Virus record (IMG/VR): IMGVR_UViG_3300027754_000005
Span: 1-64,000 of that record
Reading direction: 5' to 3' (one strand)
From: a virus
DNA length: 64,000 nucleotides
Below the pieces are notes generated by a model that was not told the DNA's origin, ran no database searches, and was given only the letters and a program-made list of their open reading frames with translations. Below, one piece after another: positions 38,969-47,644 of the stretch. The translations under genes and the position numbers were made by a program. How positions within the stretch are numbered: the first letter of the stretch is position 1; each line of letters opens with the position of its first letter.

Positions 38969-39160
38969 GTTAACCCGACAGGGAAAGTATCAAGAACGTG
39001 GTGATTTTTCGGGTTTCTATCCACGGTATCAACGAATTGGCAGGCGTAGCTTGTGCCTTTCCTAACTATTTCACATGGTGGTGAGTTTGGGCTCCTTCGG
39101 GAGCCCTTTTTTATGTTACAATTTTTATTCCGCCAATTCGTTGGTTTGCCATAGGAGCAT
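38969..39160 (+). other. Non-coding gap with inverted repeats and possible pseudoknot
   Basis: AACCCGA (38,972) pairs with TCGGGTT (39,009), while CGTGG (38,997) pairs with CCACG (39,021). These stems cross, as in an H-type pseudoknot. CAACGAATTGGC (39,030-39,041) is exactly inverted at 39,132-39,143 and encloses the terminator. Functional RNA is possible. Confidence 0.45.
39089..39112 (+). terminator. Terminator after ribonucleotide reductase
   Basis: GGGCTCC-TTC-GGGAGCCC followed by TTTTTT. Clear intrinsic terminator, 120 bp after the stop. Confidence 0.92.
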
Positions 39161-41083
39161 ATGATGATTTATTCAATTGACTTTGAAACCCGCAGTTTTG
39201 CTGATCTGCCCGAGATAGGGCTAGACAAATACGCTAATTGCTTATCTACACAAGTGTTGTGTATTGCATTTGGCACCACACCAGAGACCATCAAGGTCAA
39301 AGCACCACAAAACCCCAGCACAAATGAGTTGTGGCCACTGATGCAACATGTATCAAAAGGTGGCAAGATTGCAGCATGGAACGCCATGTTCGAGTACGCT
39401 ATTTGGAACTGTGTCTGCGTGCCTAAGTATGGCTGGCCACCGCTCAAATTGGAGCAATGCATTGACACCATGGCAATTGCTGCCAGTAATAACATACCCC
39501 AGAATTTGGATGATGCTGGTCAGTTTATGGATGCCAAATACCAAAAAGACCCCATGGGCAAAAAGTTGATTCAAAAGCTATGTAAACCCAACAAAAAGGG
39601 TCAGTTTAATAACGACCCAGAACTTATGGCTCAGTTATTTGAATATTGTGCCCAAGACGTTCGTACAGAAATGGCTATAGGAAGCGTTTTAAGGGGTCTT
39701 ACAGACACCGAACAGGAAGTTTGGTACCTGACCCAACGAATCAACCTCAGAGGCGTTCCTGTGGACTATAATGAGCTCCATAACGCTGTCCTTGCTGTGG
39801 TAAGGGCGCAAGATGCCTTAGACAATGAATTGGTGGCTCTGACGGGCTGTAAACCTTCTGAGAGGGCTAAATTGTTGGGTTGGCTTAATGCCCAAGGTGC
39901 CGATATGGCAAACATGACCGCTGAGATGGTTAGTGCTAAGTTAGTGGACACTAACTTATCTAAAAAAGTTCGTAGGGCGTTAGAATTACGCCAAGAAGGA
40001 AGCCAAACTAGCGTGGCTAAGTACGCTAAGATGATGGAGATACAACGTGAAGGACGGATTAGGAATACATTGGTATATCATGGCGCTAGTACTGGCCGCT
40101 GGGCGAGCCGTGGTGGGCTCAATTTACAGAACATTGCTCGTCCCACACTATCGGATGAAGAAATTGAATCAGCTATACCGAGTGTCTTCAATGAAGGAGT
40201 GGGCACGATGCAACAACTATCATCATTGGTTAGAAGCGGCATTAGAGCTCCGAGAGGAAAAACCTTCGTTGACGTGGATTTTAGCTCAATTGAAAACCGA
40301 GTTGGGGTTTGGCTCGCAGGACAAAACGACAAAGTCGAATTGTTCCGGAAAGGATTAGATGAGTATAAAGCATTTGCATCTAGTTCTTTGTACGATGTTC
40401 CTTATGAGGAAGTCACTAAGGAGCAAAGACAAATAGCCAAGTCGGCTGTGCTTGGCTGTATGTTTGGTCAGGGCTCAAAGGGATTGGTGGCGTATGCCGA
40501 GGGGATGGGAGTTAAGTTGACTGAAGAACAAAGTCAAAAGGCAGTTAATGCGTATCGAACAGATTACCAAAAAGTCAAAAACTTTTGGTACCAATGTCAA
40601 TCAGCCGCGATTGTTGCGATCAAGCAACCAAGCGACATGCAAGATGCTGGGTTGTTGCGTTTCATGTACGCCAAAGATGTGTTGTGGATGAAGTTGCCCA
40701 GTGGGCGATTCATTTGTTGGCGGGATCCCAAGGTCGAGGATCAATTGACACCATGGGGTGAAACTCGAGAGGGTGTCACTGTGCTCAATCAAAACACCTT
40801 CACTCGTAAGTGGGGACGCAACAATTTGATCGGTAGCAGTATCTTCCAATCGGCTGTCCAAGGTACTGCTCGGGACATGCTGGCAGAGGCTTGTTTGTTG
40901 CTGGAGAAGAACGGCTTTGAAGTTCTCAACTTGATCCATGACGAAGTCCTCATGTTGGTGGACGAGAATCAGGCAGAAAGCGCCTTAGATCGTGTAGTCA
41001 AATTAATGACTACACCGCCTAAGTGGGCTTCAGATTTTCCACTAGCTGCGGAAGGTTGGGTTGGAAAGCGTTATCGGAAGTGA
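39161..41083 (+). CDS. Family A DNA polymerase with 3'-5' exonuclease
   Basis: 640 residues. Exonuclease motif I IDFETRS (6-12), AAWNAMFEYAIWN as motif II and YCAQDVRTEM as motif III (~160). Polymerase motifs: YHGASTGRW (~306), motif A DVDFSSIENR (~372), motif B RQIAKSAVLGCMFGQGSKGL (~424) and motif C LIHDEVLML (~590). It is the short T7-like/phage Pol I form without a 5' nuclease domain. It replicates the genome together with the primase-helicase, Enc34-like SSB and nucleases. GGAGCATATG gives the start. The stop abuts the convergent virion gene with no gap. Confidence 0.95.
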   Translation: MMIYSIDFETRSFADLPEIGLDKYANCLSTQVLCIAFGTTPETIKVKAPQNPSTNELWPLMQHVSKGGKIAAWNAMFEYAIWNCVCVPKYGWPPLKLEQCIDTMAIAASNNIPQNLDDAGQFMDAKYQKDPMGKKLIQKLCKPNKKGQFNNDPELMAQLFEYCAQDVRTEMAIGSVLRGLTDTEQEVWYLTQRINLRGVPVDYNELHNAVLAVVRAQDALDNELVALTGCKPSERAKLLGWLNAQGADMANMTAEMVSAKLVDTNLSKKVRRALELRQEGSQTSVAKYAKMMEIQREGRIRNTLVYHGASTGRWASRGGLNLQNIARPTLSDEEIESAIPSVFNEGVGTMQQLSSLVRSGIRAPRGKTFVDVDFSSIENRVGVWLAGQNDKVELFRKGLDEYKAFASSSLYDVPYEEVTKEQRQIAKSAVLGCMFGQGSKGLVAYAEGMGVKLTEEQSQKAVNAYRTDYQKVKNFWYQCQSAAIVAIKQPSDMQDAGLLRFMYAKDVLWMKLPSGRFICWRDPKVEDQLTPWGETREGVTVLNQNTFTRKWGRNNLIGSSIFQSAVQGTARDMLAEACLLLEKNGFEVLNLIHDEVLMLVDENQAESALDRVVKLMTTPPKWASDFPLAAEGWVGKRYRK

Positions 41084-44053
41084 TTATTGTTGGGGAGCTA
41101 AACCTTCTGCAATTATTCGTTCAATAACATGTCTTTGCGTTTCATCGGAATAATTGTTTAAGTTATAGCTAATTGGATCTGCTTCCATTACTTGACCAAG
41201 ATTTTGTCTTGTCAAAGGGTCATTCATGACATTATCAATATATTGTGGGTGCCTAGTACGAATTGCTTGACTAGCAGTTTCATAAGCTCGTTGTCTAACT
41301 CCTTGAGCATAATTAAGTTCCTCTGGCTCCATGTTTTGAATTGCATCAGCTATTTGATTTAATTCATTAACTCTTCCAGCTTCGTTACGCAATTTTTGAA
41401 TTACCTGCCTACGAACGTCTGTAGAATACATACCCAATCCATAAGCTTGCGGACGTTCTTCAATTTCTCTAATGATTCCATCTAAGGCAGCATTGTTGCG
41501 ATTAGAAAAAGCATCTCTGACATAAGTATCAGTAAAAGTGTCGACAATTTGTTGACTTACTGCTTCATAAGCTTCTCGAACCGCTGTTGATTCTACAGAA
41601 GGTCTATTGGTGTGAATTGGGTCTTCAGTTAAATCAATTTGCTTATTACTGGCTAGAGCTTCAAAATCTTTATCATCAAAGAAACGGGGCAATAGGTTGT
41701 TATCACGAGCATTTATTAAAAGGTTTTCAATGGCAACAGAACTCCAATCTTGGTGTTTGCTTTCTAATAAATTATTAGCACTATGAGCATTACGAAGATC
41801 AAAAATCTCACCTTTTAATCGATCCATATCCACACGATCAAAATCAGCATGTTGGTTTAACCATTCTTTAACATGTGAAATGTATTCTGGTTTAATTTCA
41901 CCATTGTCGTAACCTTTCATTTCGGTTATGTATTTTTCTGGAGCCGGTTTAAAATAGTCGTTAAAATCATTTCGCAAATTTGGAGTATTTTCTATCATGG
42001 CAAACAAATCACCAGATGAACGGTTTTCAAAGTTATCTAAAATAGGTTGCCATTCCATTGCATTTTCGTTTCCAATTTGAATTTGTTGTTGTATCCAGTT
42101 TTTAACAAATTGTCTATGATCTTTTGGAGTACCCAATGGATTACCAGCACTACGAACCATAATATTAGCAGTAAATTGGGAAACACCATTAGGATCTTTT
42201 AAGGAAGCAATTTCCCTACTACCTTTTTCTAAACCTTCAAAATAAGAAGGATATCTAAAAATACTATTACTACCTTTTGGTGGTTTGCCAGTATGCGGTT
42301 CTAACACGGGACCATGGTTTGGGTATTCTTCAGTACCATGGCAACCAGAACCAATACATTGATGTAAGTCTTTAGTAATTTGTGATAAATCCCGAGTTAG
42401 CATCAATGGGTCTTTATCGTAATCTGCTTTAGTAAAGACCACCATTTTAGAACCATCTGAATATGTTAAGTCTGTTGGTAATTCTTTGTTACGGGCAACA
42501 CGATAAGATTCAGCCAAATCTTTATTTGACTGCAATGCTTTTTGTCTTGCCATTTCATCTTTAATTAACTGACGAGCCACAACCGCTGGAGTTAAATTAG
42601 AAAGCTTGCTAACATCTAAATTACCAGCAATTAAATCGTTTAATACTCTTTTTTGAATGCTTGGTAATCCTGTTGTTTCGTTAACAGAACTATTTATAAA
42701 ATCATTAATTACCGTATCGTGTGATACTTTATTTGCATAAGGGTATCCTTCTTTAGGAGAAAAAGCATATATGCCTTTCGGGTATAAAGAAGCATCTAAA
42801 GCATTTTCAATAGCTATTCCAGCGGGGCTTGTAGCAGTTTGTTTTCCAATATTTACATTTTCTGGAGCAGTTAAATCAAAACTATTATGGCCATAATTAG
42901 TTAAACTTTTAATATAATCTTTGCGGCGAGATTCTGCTCGTGCAATATCGCTTTCTGGCTGGTAATCTGGAGCATTAATAAGTTTTGTAAGATCGTTAAC
43001 AGGTATATTGGTTTCGTTAAATGCTTGCACCAACGGATCTGAAGATAATCCAGTACCCATTTGATTGGTAATGTACTTTTGATACGGACCCATTACCCAA
43101 GAGTTATATTGAGGTGCTACTCGTTCAAACTCACTTGGTGGTGTAATTAAAGGTTGACCTTGTGCTTCTCGTTTAGCATTTTGTTCTTTAGTAAATTCTT
43201 CTGCATATGCTTGCTTTTGTGGCGGTGTTAAATTACCATGTTCTGACATCAATTTATCAACATAGCGTTCCCAATCCCAACGCACTTGACGTGGTAAATA
43301 CGCAAACCATTTTGCAGCAGGATCACTAATTTGAGTATCTGCAAGGTGCATACCAAACTCACCTTGTTCCGATAATCTATTAGTTGCGCCCAAGTTAGTA
43401 GGCCAGTTGCCACCCTTTGGTTTGACAGCATAGTTGGCAATAGGAATATCTGGCATACCCATAGGCATTCTAATACCACCAGTTTCCATGACTTGGTTAT
43501 TGATGGTTTCGGCTAAAGGTTTAATTGCTTGACCGAATGTTTCGGTAGCACCAGCGGCGCGAGATCCCAAAGTGGAGTAGTCACGAGTAATGCCAGCTTG
43601 GGCATTTGTGTAATCTGATGGGAAGTTGCGGATGTCTTCGATGGCTGTTTTACCAGCAACACGAAGATCGTCTGGTGAAAAACGCATGCGAGTATTCCAC
43701 AACTCTGGTAGTGGGCCAGTAGCCTCGCCTACTTTGTTGTAGGCATTGTAGATATCTTGACCAGCTTGTGTGGGAGGATTGTAATGCAGTGCTTGAGCGA
43801 CTTGTTGAGCGTCAGCATAGGCTTGATTACCAGCTTGGCGGTTACCTAATTGACCACTAAGGGCTTGTTTACCAACACCATAAAGGTTGCCAGCTAAACC
43901 ACCTAATAAATCAGAGCCCGCAGCTAAGCCAGCTTGAGCCACGCCAGCTCCCGGCATATTTTGATATGCCGCTTGGATGGCTTTTATGAAATTGGGTGTG
44001 TCAATAGCACCGATGTTTAATTCGGCGCGTAACTTTGCTAAATCATCAACCAT
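41084..44053 (-). CDS. Large virion (internal/ejection) protein with PcfJ-like segment
   Basis: 989 residues. The N-terminal ~120 residues have Gly/Ala-rich helices (AQAGLAAGSDLLGGLAGNL) typical of ejected inner-core proteins. Residues ~555-650 (SQITKDLHQCIGSG, EIASLKDPNGVSQFTANIMV) resemble a PcfJ-like pattern (LHHCVG...SLRD...TIEV); the function of PcfJ in phages is not settled. The rest is mostly helical without clear motifs. It is the last gene of the 51,455-41,084 unit and faces the DNA polymerase tail to tail. Confidence 0.6.
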   Translation of the reverse strand: MVDDLAKLRAELNIGAIDTPNFIKAIQAAYQNMPGAGVAQAGLAAGSDLLGGLAGNLYGVGKQALSGQLGNRQAGNQAYADAQQVAQALHYNPPTQAGQDIYNAYNKVGEATGPLPELWNTRMRFSPDDLRVAGKTAIEDIRNFPSDYTNAQAGITRDYSTLGSRAAGATETFGQAIKPLAETINNQVMETGGIRMPMGMPDIPIANYAVKPKGGNWPTNLGATNRLSEQGEFGMHLADTQISDPAAKWFAYLPRQVRWDWERYVDKLMSEHGNLTPPQKQAYAEEFTKEQNAKREAQGQPLITPPSEFERVAPQYNSWVMGPYQKYITNQMGTGLSSDPLVQAFNETNIPVNDLTKLINAPDYQPESDIARAESRRKDYIKSLTNYGHNSFDLTAPENVNIGKQTATSPAGIAIENALDASLYPKGIYAFSPKEGYPYANKVSHDTVINDFINSSVNETTGLPSIQKRVLNDLIAGNLDVSKLSNLTPAVVARQLIKDEMARQKALQSNKDLAESYRVARNKELPTDLTYSDGSKMVVFTKADYDKDPLMLTRDLSQITKDLHQCIGSGCHGTEEYPNHGPVLEPHTGKPPKGSNSIFRYPSYFEGLEKGSREIASLKDPNGVSQFTANIMVRSAGNPLGTPKDHRQFVKNWIQQQIQIGNENAMEWQPILDNFENRSSGDLFAMIENTPNLRNDFNDYFKPAPEKYITEMKGYDNGEIKPEYISHVKEWLNQHADFDRVDMDRLKGEIFDLRNAHSANNLLESKHQDWSSVAIENLLINARDNNLLPRFFDDKDFEALASNKQIDLTEDPIHTNRPSVESTAVREAYEAVSQQIVDTFTDTYVRDAFSNRNNAALDGIIREIEERPQAYGLGMYSTDVRRQVIQKLRNEAGRVNELNQIADAIQNMEPEELNYAQGVRQRAYETASQAIRTRHPQYIDNVMNDPLTRQNLGQVMEADPISYNLNNYSDETQRHVIERIIAEGLAPQQ

Positions 44054-44056
44054 GGA

Positions 44057-44944
44057 TTATCTCAAGTAAACTAAACCGCCGGTTGCTTTCTTTTGCAACT
44101 TATCTTGCTCTTCTAAATGGCGTTGAGCATAGCCTGTTAAACCAGAACCCACAGCACCAGCAATGTTTGACCATGGGCTGGCTGGAGTTGGTGCAATCGT
44201 AGCAACATTACTGACAACGCCAGCAACGTCTAGTAACTCACGAGCGGGATTGCCTTCTTTAAAGTGATTCCATAGACGCACTAAGTTTTCGCCACCTTCC
44301 CACAAACCACCTACAGCGCCAGCGCCTCTTGCAATAGGGGAATTTGCTGCACCTTTAACTACTTGCATAGCTCTTTGGGTTGCAGTCAATGGTGGAGGTG
44401 CTGGTGGTGCTCCAGCGGGCATTGCGCCACCCATAGGAGGCATAGCACCACCTTGAGGTGGAGGAGCTGTAGGAGCACCATAGGTGCCCTCTGGGGTTAG
44501 TATCCTACTGTTACCTTTTAATTCAAATCCACGCTCTGGGTTTGCAGCAACATTGGCATAAACTGGATTGGCAGTGGCTTGGTCAACATTATGCAAAGCA
44601 TTCTTAACAGCTCCTGGGCCAAACCCATGTTCAGTAACCATTTGAGGTGCGTGAAACTCACCCACAGTCGTGGGTATAGGTGGTTTAGGAGGAGCTTCTA
44701 TTGCCGCCGCTGCTGGAGCCCCCACTTTTTCAAAAAGATTTTTTGCGACTTTAAGTGCGTTTGACTTCATAACGCCCTCAATTGTTTTGGCACCAGCAAT
44801 TGCGGGAATACCCAAGGCTTCAGCAGCAATACCGCCAGTAACAGGATCTACTTGTTCAGTTTTGGCTTTATTGACATGAAAACGCTGGTACTCGTGAAGA
44901 TCACTTTCTGGTACTGGTTCGTATTCTACTTTTTGATCGCTCAT
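44057..44944 (-). CDS. Pro/Ala-rich virion protein
   Basis: 295 residues. The N-terminus is polar, then Ala-rich helices (PAAAAIEAPPKPPIP), a Pro/Gly-rich linker (PPPQGGAMPPMGGAMPAGAP), and a C-terminal helical region with Gly-rich hydrophobic turns (PWSNIAGAVGSGLTGYAQRH). Such sequences are typical of ejection proteins that form trans-envelope channels. No enzyme motif. It overlaps the 577-residue gene by ATGA. Confidence 0.55.
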   Translation of the reverse strand: MSDQKVEYEPVPESDLHEYQRFHVNKAKTEQVDPVTGGIAAEALGIPAIAGAKTIEGVMKSNALKVAKNLFEKVGAPAAAAIEAPPKPPIPTTVGEFHAPQMVTEHGFGPGAVKNALHNVDQATANPVYANVAANPERGFELKGNSRILTPEGTYGAPTAPPPQGGAMPPMGGAMPAGAPPAPPPLTATQRAMQVVKGAANSPIARGAGAVGGLWEGGENLVRLWNHFKEGNPARELLDVAGVVSNVATIAPTPASPWSNIAGAVGSGLTGYAQRHLEEQDKLQKKATGGLVYLR

Positions 44945-46674
44945 TGTTTCACTCTCATAGGTTGACCATTTTGATAGATAATTGGGTTGCCATTTTTATC
45001 GGTATCTTTAGTACCATCTTTTGGCTTATTCATTACTTTGCCAATTTTATTAGACAGCTCTAAATCGTATTTAGTAATAATGCCTTGTACTTTAGGAGTA
45101 TTCATAAAGGCATATGGGTCAGGATTTTTTATAGTTGTTTTGTATTTGTCCCACTCTTTTGCTAATTCTTTATTTCTATCGTGAACAATTTGCACAGTCA
45201 ATGCTTGGGCAATATTTTGCTCTGGAGGGTACTTAGAACTTAAACCTTTAGCAGCTTGAGAAATGGTTGTTAACTGAGCACCCATTTTGGAGCCTGTACC
45301 ACCAAATTGTTCTTTCTCATACGCAATACCAAGCTGTTTAGCCAAGTTGTCTAAACGAGAGCGTTTTGTCATAGCATCTTCACCAGAGAAAAACTCTTTC
45401 ATGCCAGTTAAAATACCACTTTCTCGTTGACCAGTTTCACCTTGAGTATCTTCAGTGCGACCAGTGAGTTTCATTAAGAAACCAACAGGATCTTTCTTGT
45501 AGCCATAACCAAAGTATTCTGGATGATCGGTAGCCATATCAATAATTTCTTGAGCTTGTTGGTTAGTAGTCGGACCGAAAGATTGATTTGTTATATCTGC
45601 AATAAACTTACCAGCAGCAATACGCTCTTCTTCCATTGATTTTAATTCTGCTGAGTTTTTTGATTGCTCTTGTTGCAAACCACTTTGTTGCCCACGACCA
45701 GCAAACTCTGGGTTAAAAGAATAGTCTATTGCTGGTGCTGGCGACACAGTTACTTTGCCTTGAATTGGAGGCGCTGCTTGAGCATTGCCGCTACCAGTTA
45801 ATGCACTAATAATGTTTTCTGCCATACTGCCTTGTGGGGCGGCTTGCGCAATTGGGGCTTGATTCATCGGCATTGGGGTTGGCATTGGAGCCATTGGAGC
45901 GTTTTCTGGTTGAGCACCATCAGCCATATAGCGAATTGAGCCACCCATGGCTTTTTTCTGAACGGGTTGGATTTTAGGATCTTGCAAAACACCTCTAAAT
46001 TGCGGAGGAACAATCTGTCTGTCTTGCCAATTTTGAAGATCCGCTTTAGTAATTTTGGCTGAAAAGTTACGATACTGACCAGTAGTGTCATATCCGCTAA
46101 CAGTAGCATCAACAACATCCATACCTTTGTATTCTGCTCCAGCTCGAGCATAAATATCTGAAAGAGATTTAAATGCGGATTTAAATCCTGCAACATCGTT
46201 TGTATCGGCGTAGTTTTTTAAATTTTGGTAATCATAAATAGACAAAGGCACACCATTAAATGTGTAGCCACTGTCTTGTCCTCTTGCGGCTTTTACATCA
46301 CCGCCTTGAGGTTGTGTGCCAGCTTGTGGCATTGCTCCTGTCTGACCAAAACCAGATTTAATAGAGCCAAGTTGTTGTCTCATTAAGTCAGCTTGCGCTG
46401 TGAGCATGCCAATGTTTTGTAATTCTTGAGCTTCTTTAGCCCGCTTTTCACCAAGCATAGTAACACCAGCTTCTGGATGATACGCTGTACGAGCAACCAT
46501 TTCATCTAGATTGCCTTGAAGTGCTTTCCAAGGGCTACTTAATTCAGCAGCACGACGCTGTAAGTTTTGTAAAATTTCAGACGAATTAGGAGACGCAGCA
46601 ATAGTCTCAGCATTGTATTCTGCTGTTGATTTTGGTCTTGGTTGTAATGCGTCTAGTGGTTGTGTATCTGCCAT
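44941..46674 (-). CDS. Putative internal virion protein
   Basis: 577 residues, Gln/Ala/Met-rich with long helices. It includes KAMGGSIRYMADG, a Gly-rich segment also seen in other virion proteins here, and a Pro/Met linker (PMAPMPTPMPMNQAP). The C-terminal ~200 residues are helical and basic. Position between two Gln/Asn-rich virion proteins implies the inner core or ejection apparatus. The family is unknown. Confidence 0.55.
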   Translation of the reverse strand: MADTQPLDALQPRPKSTAEYNAETIAASPNSSEILQNLQRRAAELSSPWKALQGNLDEMVARTAYHPEAGVTMLGEKRAKEAQELQNIGMLTAQADLMRQQLGSIKSGFGQTGAMPQAGTQPQGGDVKAARGQDSGYTFNGVPLSIYDYQNLKNYADTNDVAGFKSAFKSLSDIYARAGAEYKGMDVVDATVSGYDTTGQYRNFSAKITKADLQNWQDRQIVPPQFRGVLQDPKIQPVQKKAMGGSIRYMADGAQPENAPMAPMPTPMPMNQAPIAQAAPQGSMAENIISALTGSGNAQAAPPIQGKVTVSPAPAIDYSFNPEFAGRGQQSGLQQEQSKNSAELKSMEEERIAAGKFIADITNQSFGPTTNQQAQEIIDMATDHPEYFGYGYKKDPVGFLMKLTGRTEDTQGETGQRESGILTGMKEFFSGEDAMTKRSRLDNLAKQLGIAYEKEQFGGTGSKMGAQLTTISQAAKGLSSKYPPEQNIAQALTVQIVHDRNKELAKEWDKYKTTIKNPDPYAFMNTPKVQGIITKYDLELSNKIGKVMNKPKDGTKDTDKNGNPIIYQNGQPMRVKQ

Positions 46675-46675
46675 A

Positions 46676-47644
46676 TTAACCTACCTCTCCTTGACTTAAA
46701 CTAGTATCAGTACCTGGCAATGGATTGTATGTAGTATTACCACCCGTTGGATCTAATATTCCCATATTTACATTAGCTGCTGTTTGATTTGCAGCTGCTT
46801 GAGATGCCGCATCTGAACCACCAAAAATGCTATTCCAAGATGGTAATAAACCAGGTGGTATATAACCAGAAGTTCCTGGTGTCCCAGCTCCTTTACCAAA
46901 TATACTATTTAATAAATTAGTACCCACTGATGGCAAACCAGCCAGTGTGCTAACCATTTGTAATGGGGATTGTTGATTTTGTTGCGATACAGTTGCGGGA
47001 ACATTGACTGAATTAATCAAGTTAGAATAGTTAGTAGCACCTTGGAATGGAGCATTCATTTGTGCTGCGCCTGTTGTCAAGCCAGCGGTAATACCTTGTG
47101 CGCCTACATTGCCTAATGCACCACCAGCGGTAGCACCAGTTTGTTGGTTTTGTAATGCGGCTTGCATTTGTTGGGCTTGTAATGTAGACAGTGCATTTGT
47201 CTTAGCAGTGTCAACCGCTGTTTGGGCACGCAAACCACCAAAACCACCAGAACCAATTCCAGAAGCTTGTGTTGGCGCAATAGCTGTTGGCATAAGTTGA
47301 TTTAATTGCTGGTTTTGTGCTTGAAATAAACCACCCAAAGCTGTTTGAGTATTAGGACTAACTTGACCAGTTACTGGATCAGTAATCCAAGGATTGGCTG
47401 CACCTTGAGCAATGGTATTTAAACTACCTTGTGCTTGGGTAAAAGGATTAGCTTGACCTTGAAGGGTATTAACAGCGCCTTGAGCTGTTGTATTCCCAAA
47501 TGTGGGTGCTTGTCCTAACGCACTACCAGCTTGGTTAACAACATTTTGTTGCGCTGTATCGTACCAAGATGGTAGTGTCGTTTGTACCTGATTAGTACTT
47601 GACAGTATATTGTTTAATCCGGAGGAGTTTGTTGTCCCAGCCAT
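46676..47644 (-). CDS. Gln/Asn-rich putative virion protein
   Basis: 322 residues, strikingly rich in Gln, Asn, Ala, Thr and Gly (AQNQQLNQLMPTAIAPTQAS), with almost no charged residues. Helical stretches are broken by Gly. Low-charge, Gln-rich proteins next to portal- and ejection-type genes are common in podophages. It overlaps the 1144-residue gene by one base (ATG/TAA). Confidence 0.55.
   Translation of the reverse strand: MAGTTNSSGLNNILSSTNQVQTTLPSWYDTAQQNVVNQAGSALGQAPTFGNTTAQGAVNTLQGQANPFTQAQGSLNTIAQGAANPWITDPVTGQVSPNTQTALGGLFQAQNQQLNQLMPTAIAPTQASGIGSGGFGGLRAQTAVDTAKTNALSTLQAQQMQAALQNQQTGATAGGALGNVGAQGITAGLTTGAAQMNAPFQGATNYSNLINSVNVPATVSQQNQQSPLQMVSTLAGLPSVGTNLLNSIFGKGAGTPGTSGYIPPGLLPSWNSIFGGSDAASQAAANQTAANVNMGILDPTGGNTTYNPLPGTDTSLSQGEVG

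Noticed and set aside
42725-42740. TTTGCATAAG inside the 989-residue gene as another promoter
   Set aside because: It lacks the AAGTAG end (reads TTTGCATAAGGG), has no AGGGCG at 14 nt and points against the gene.
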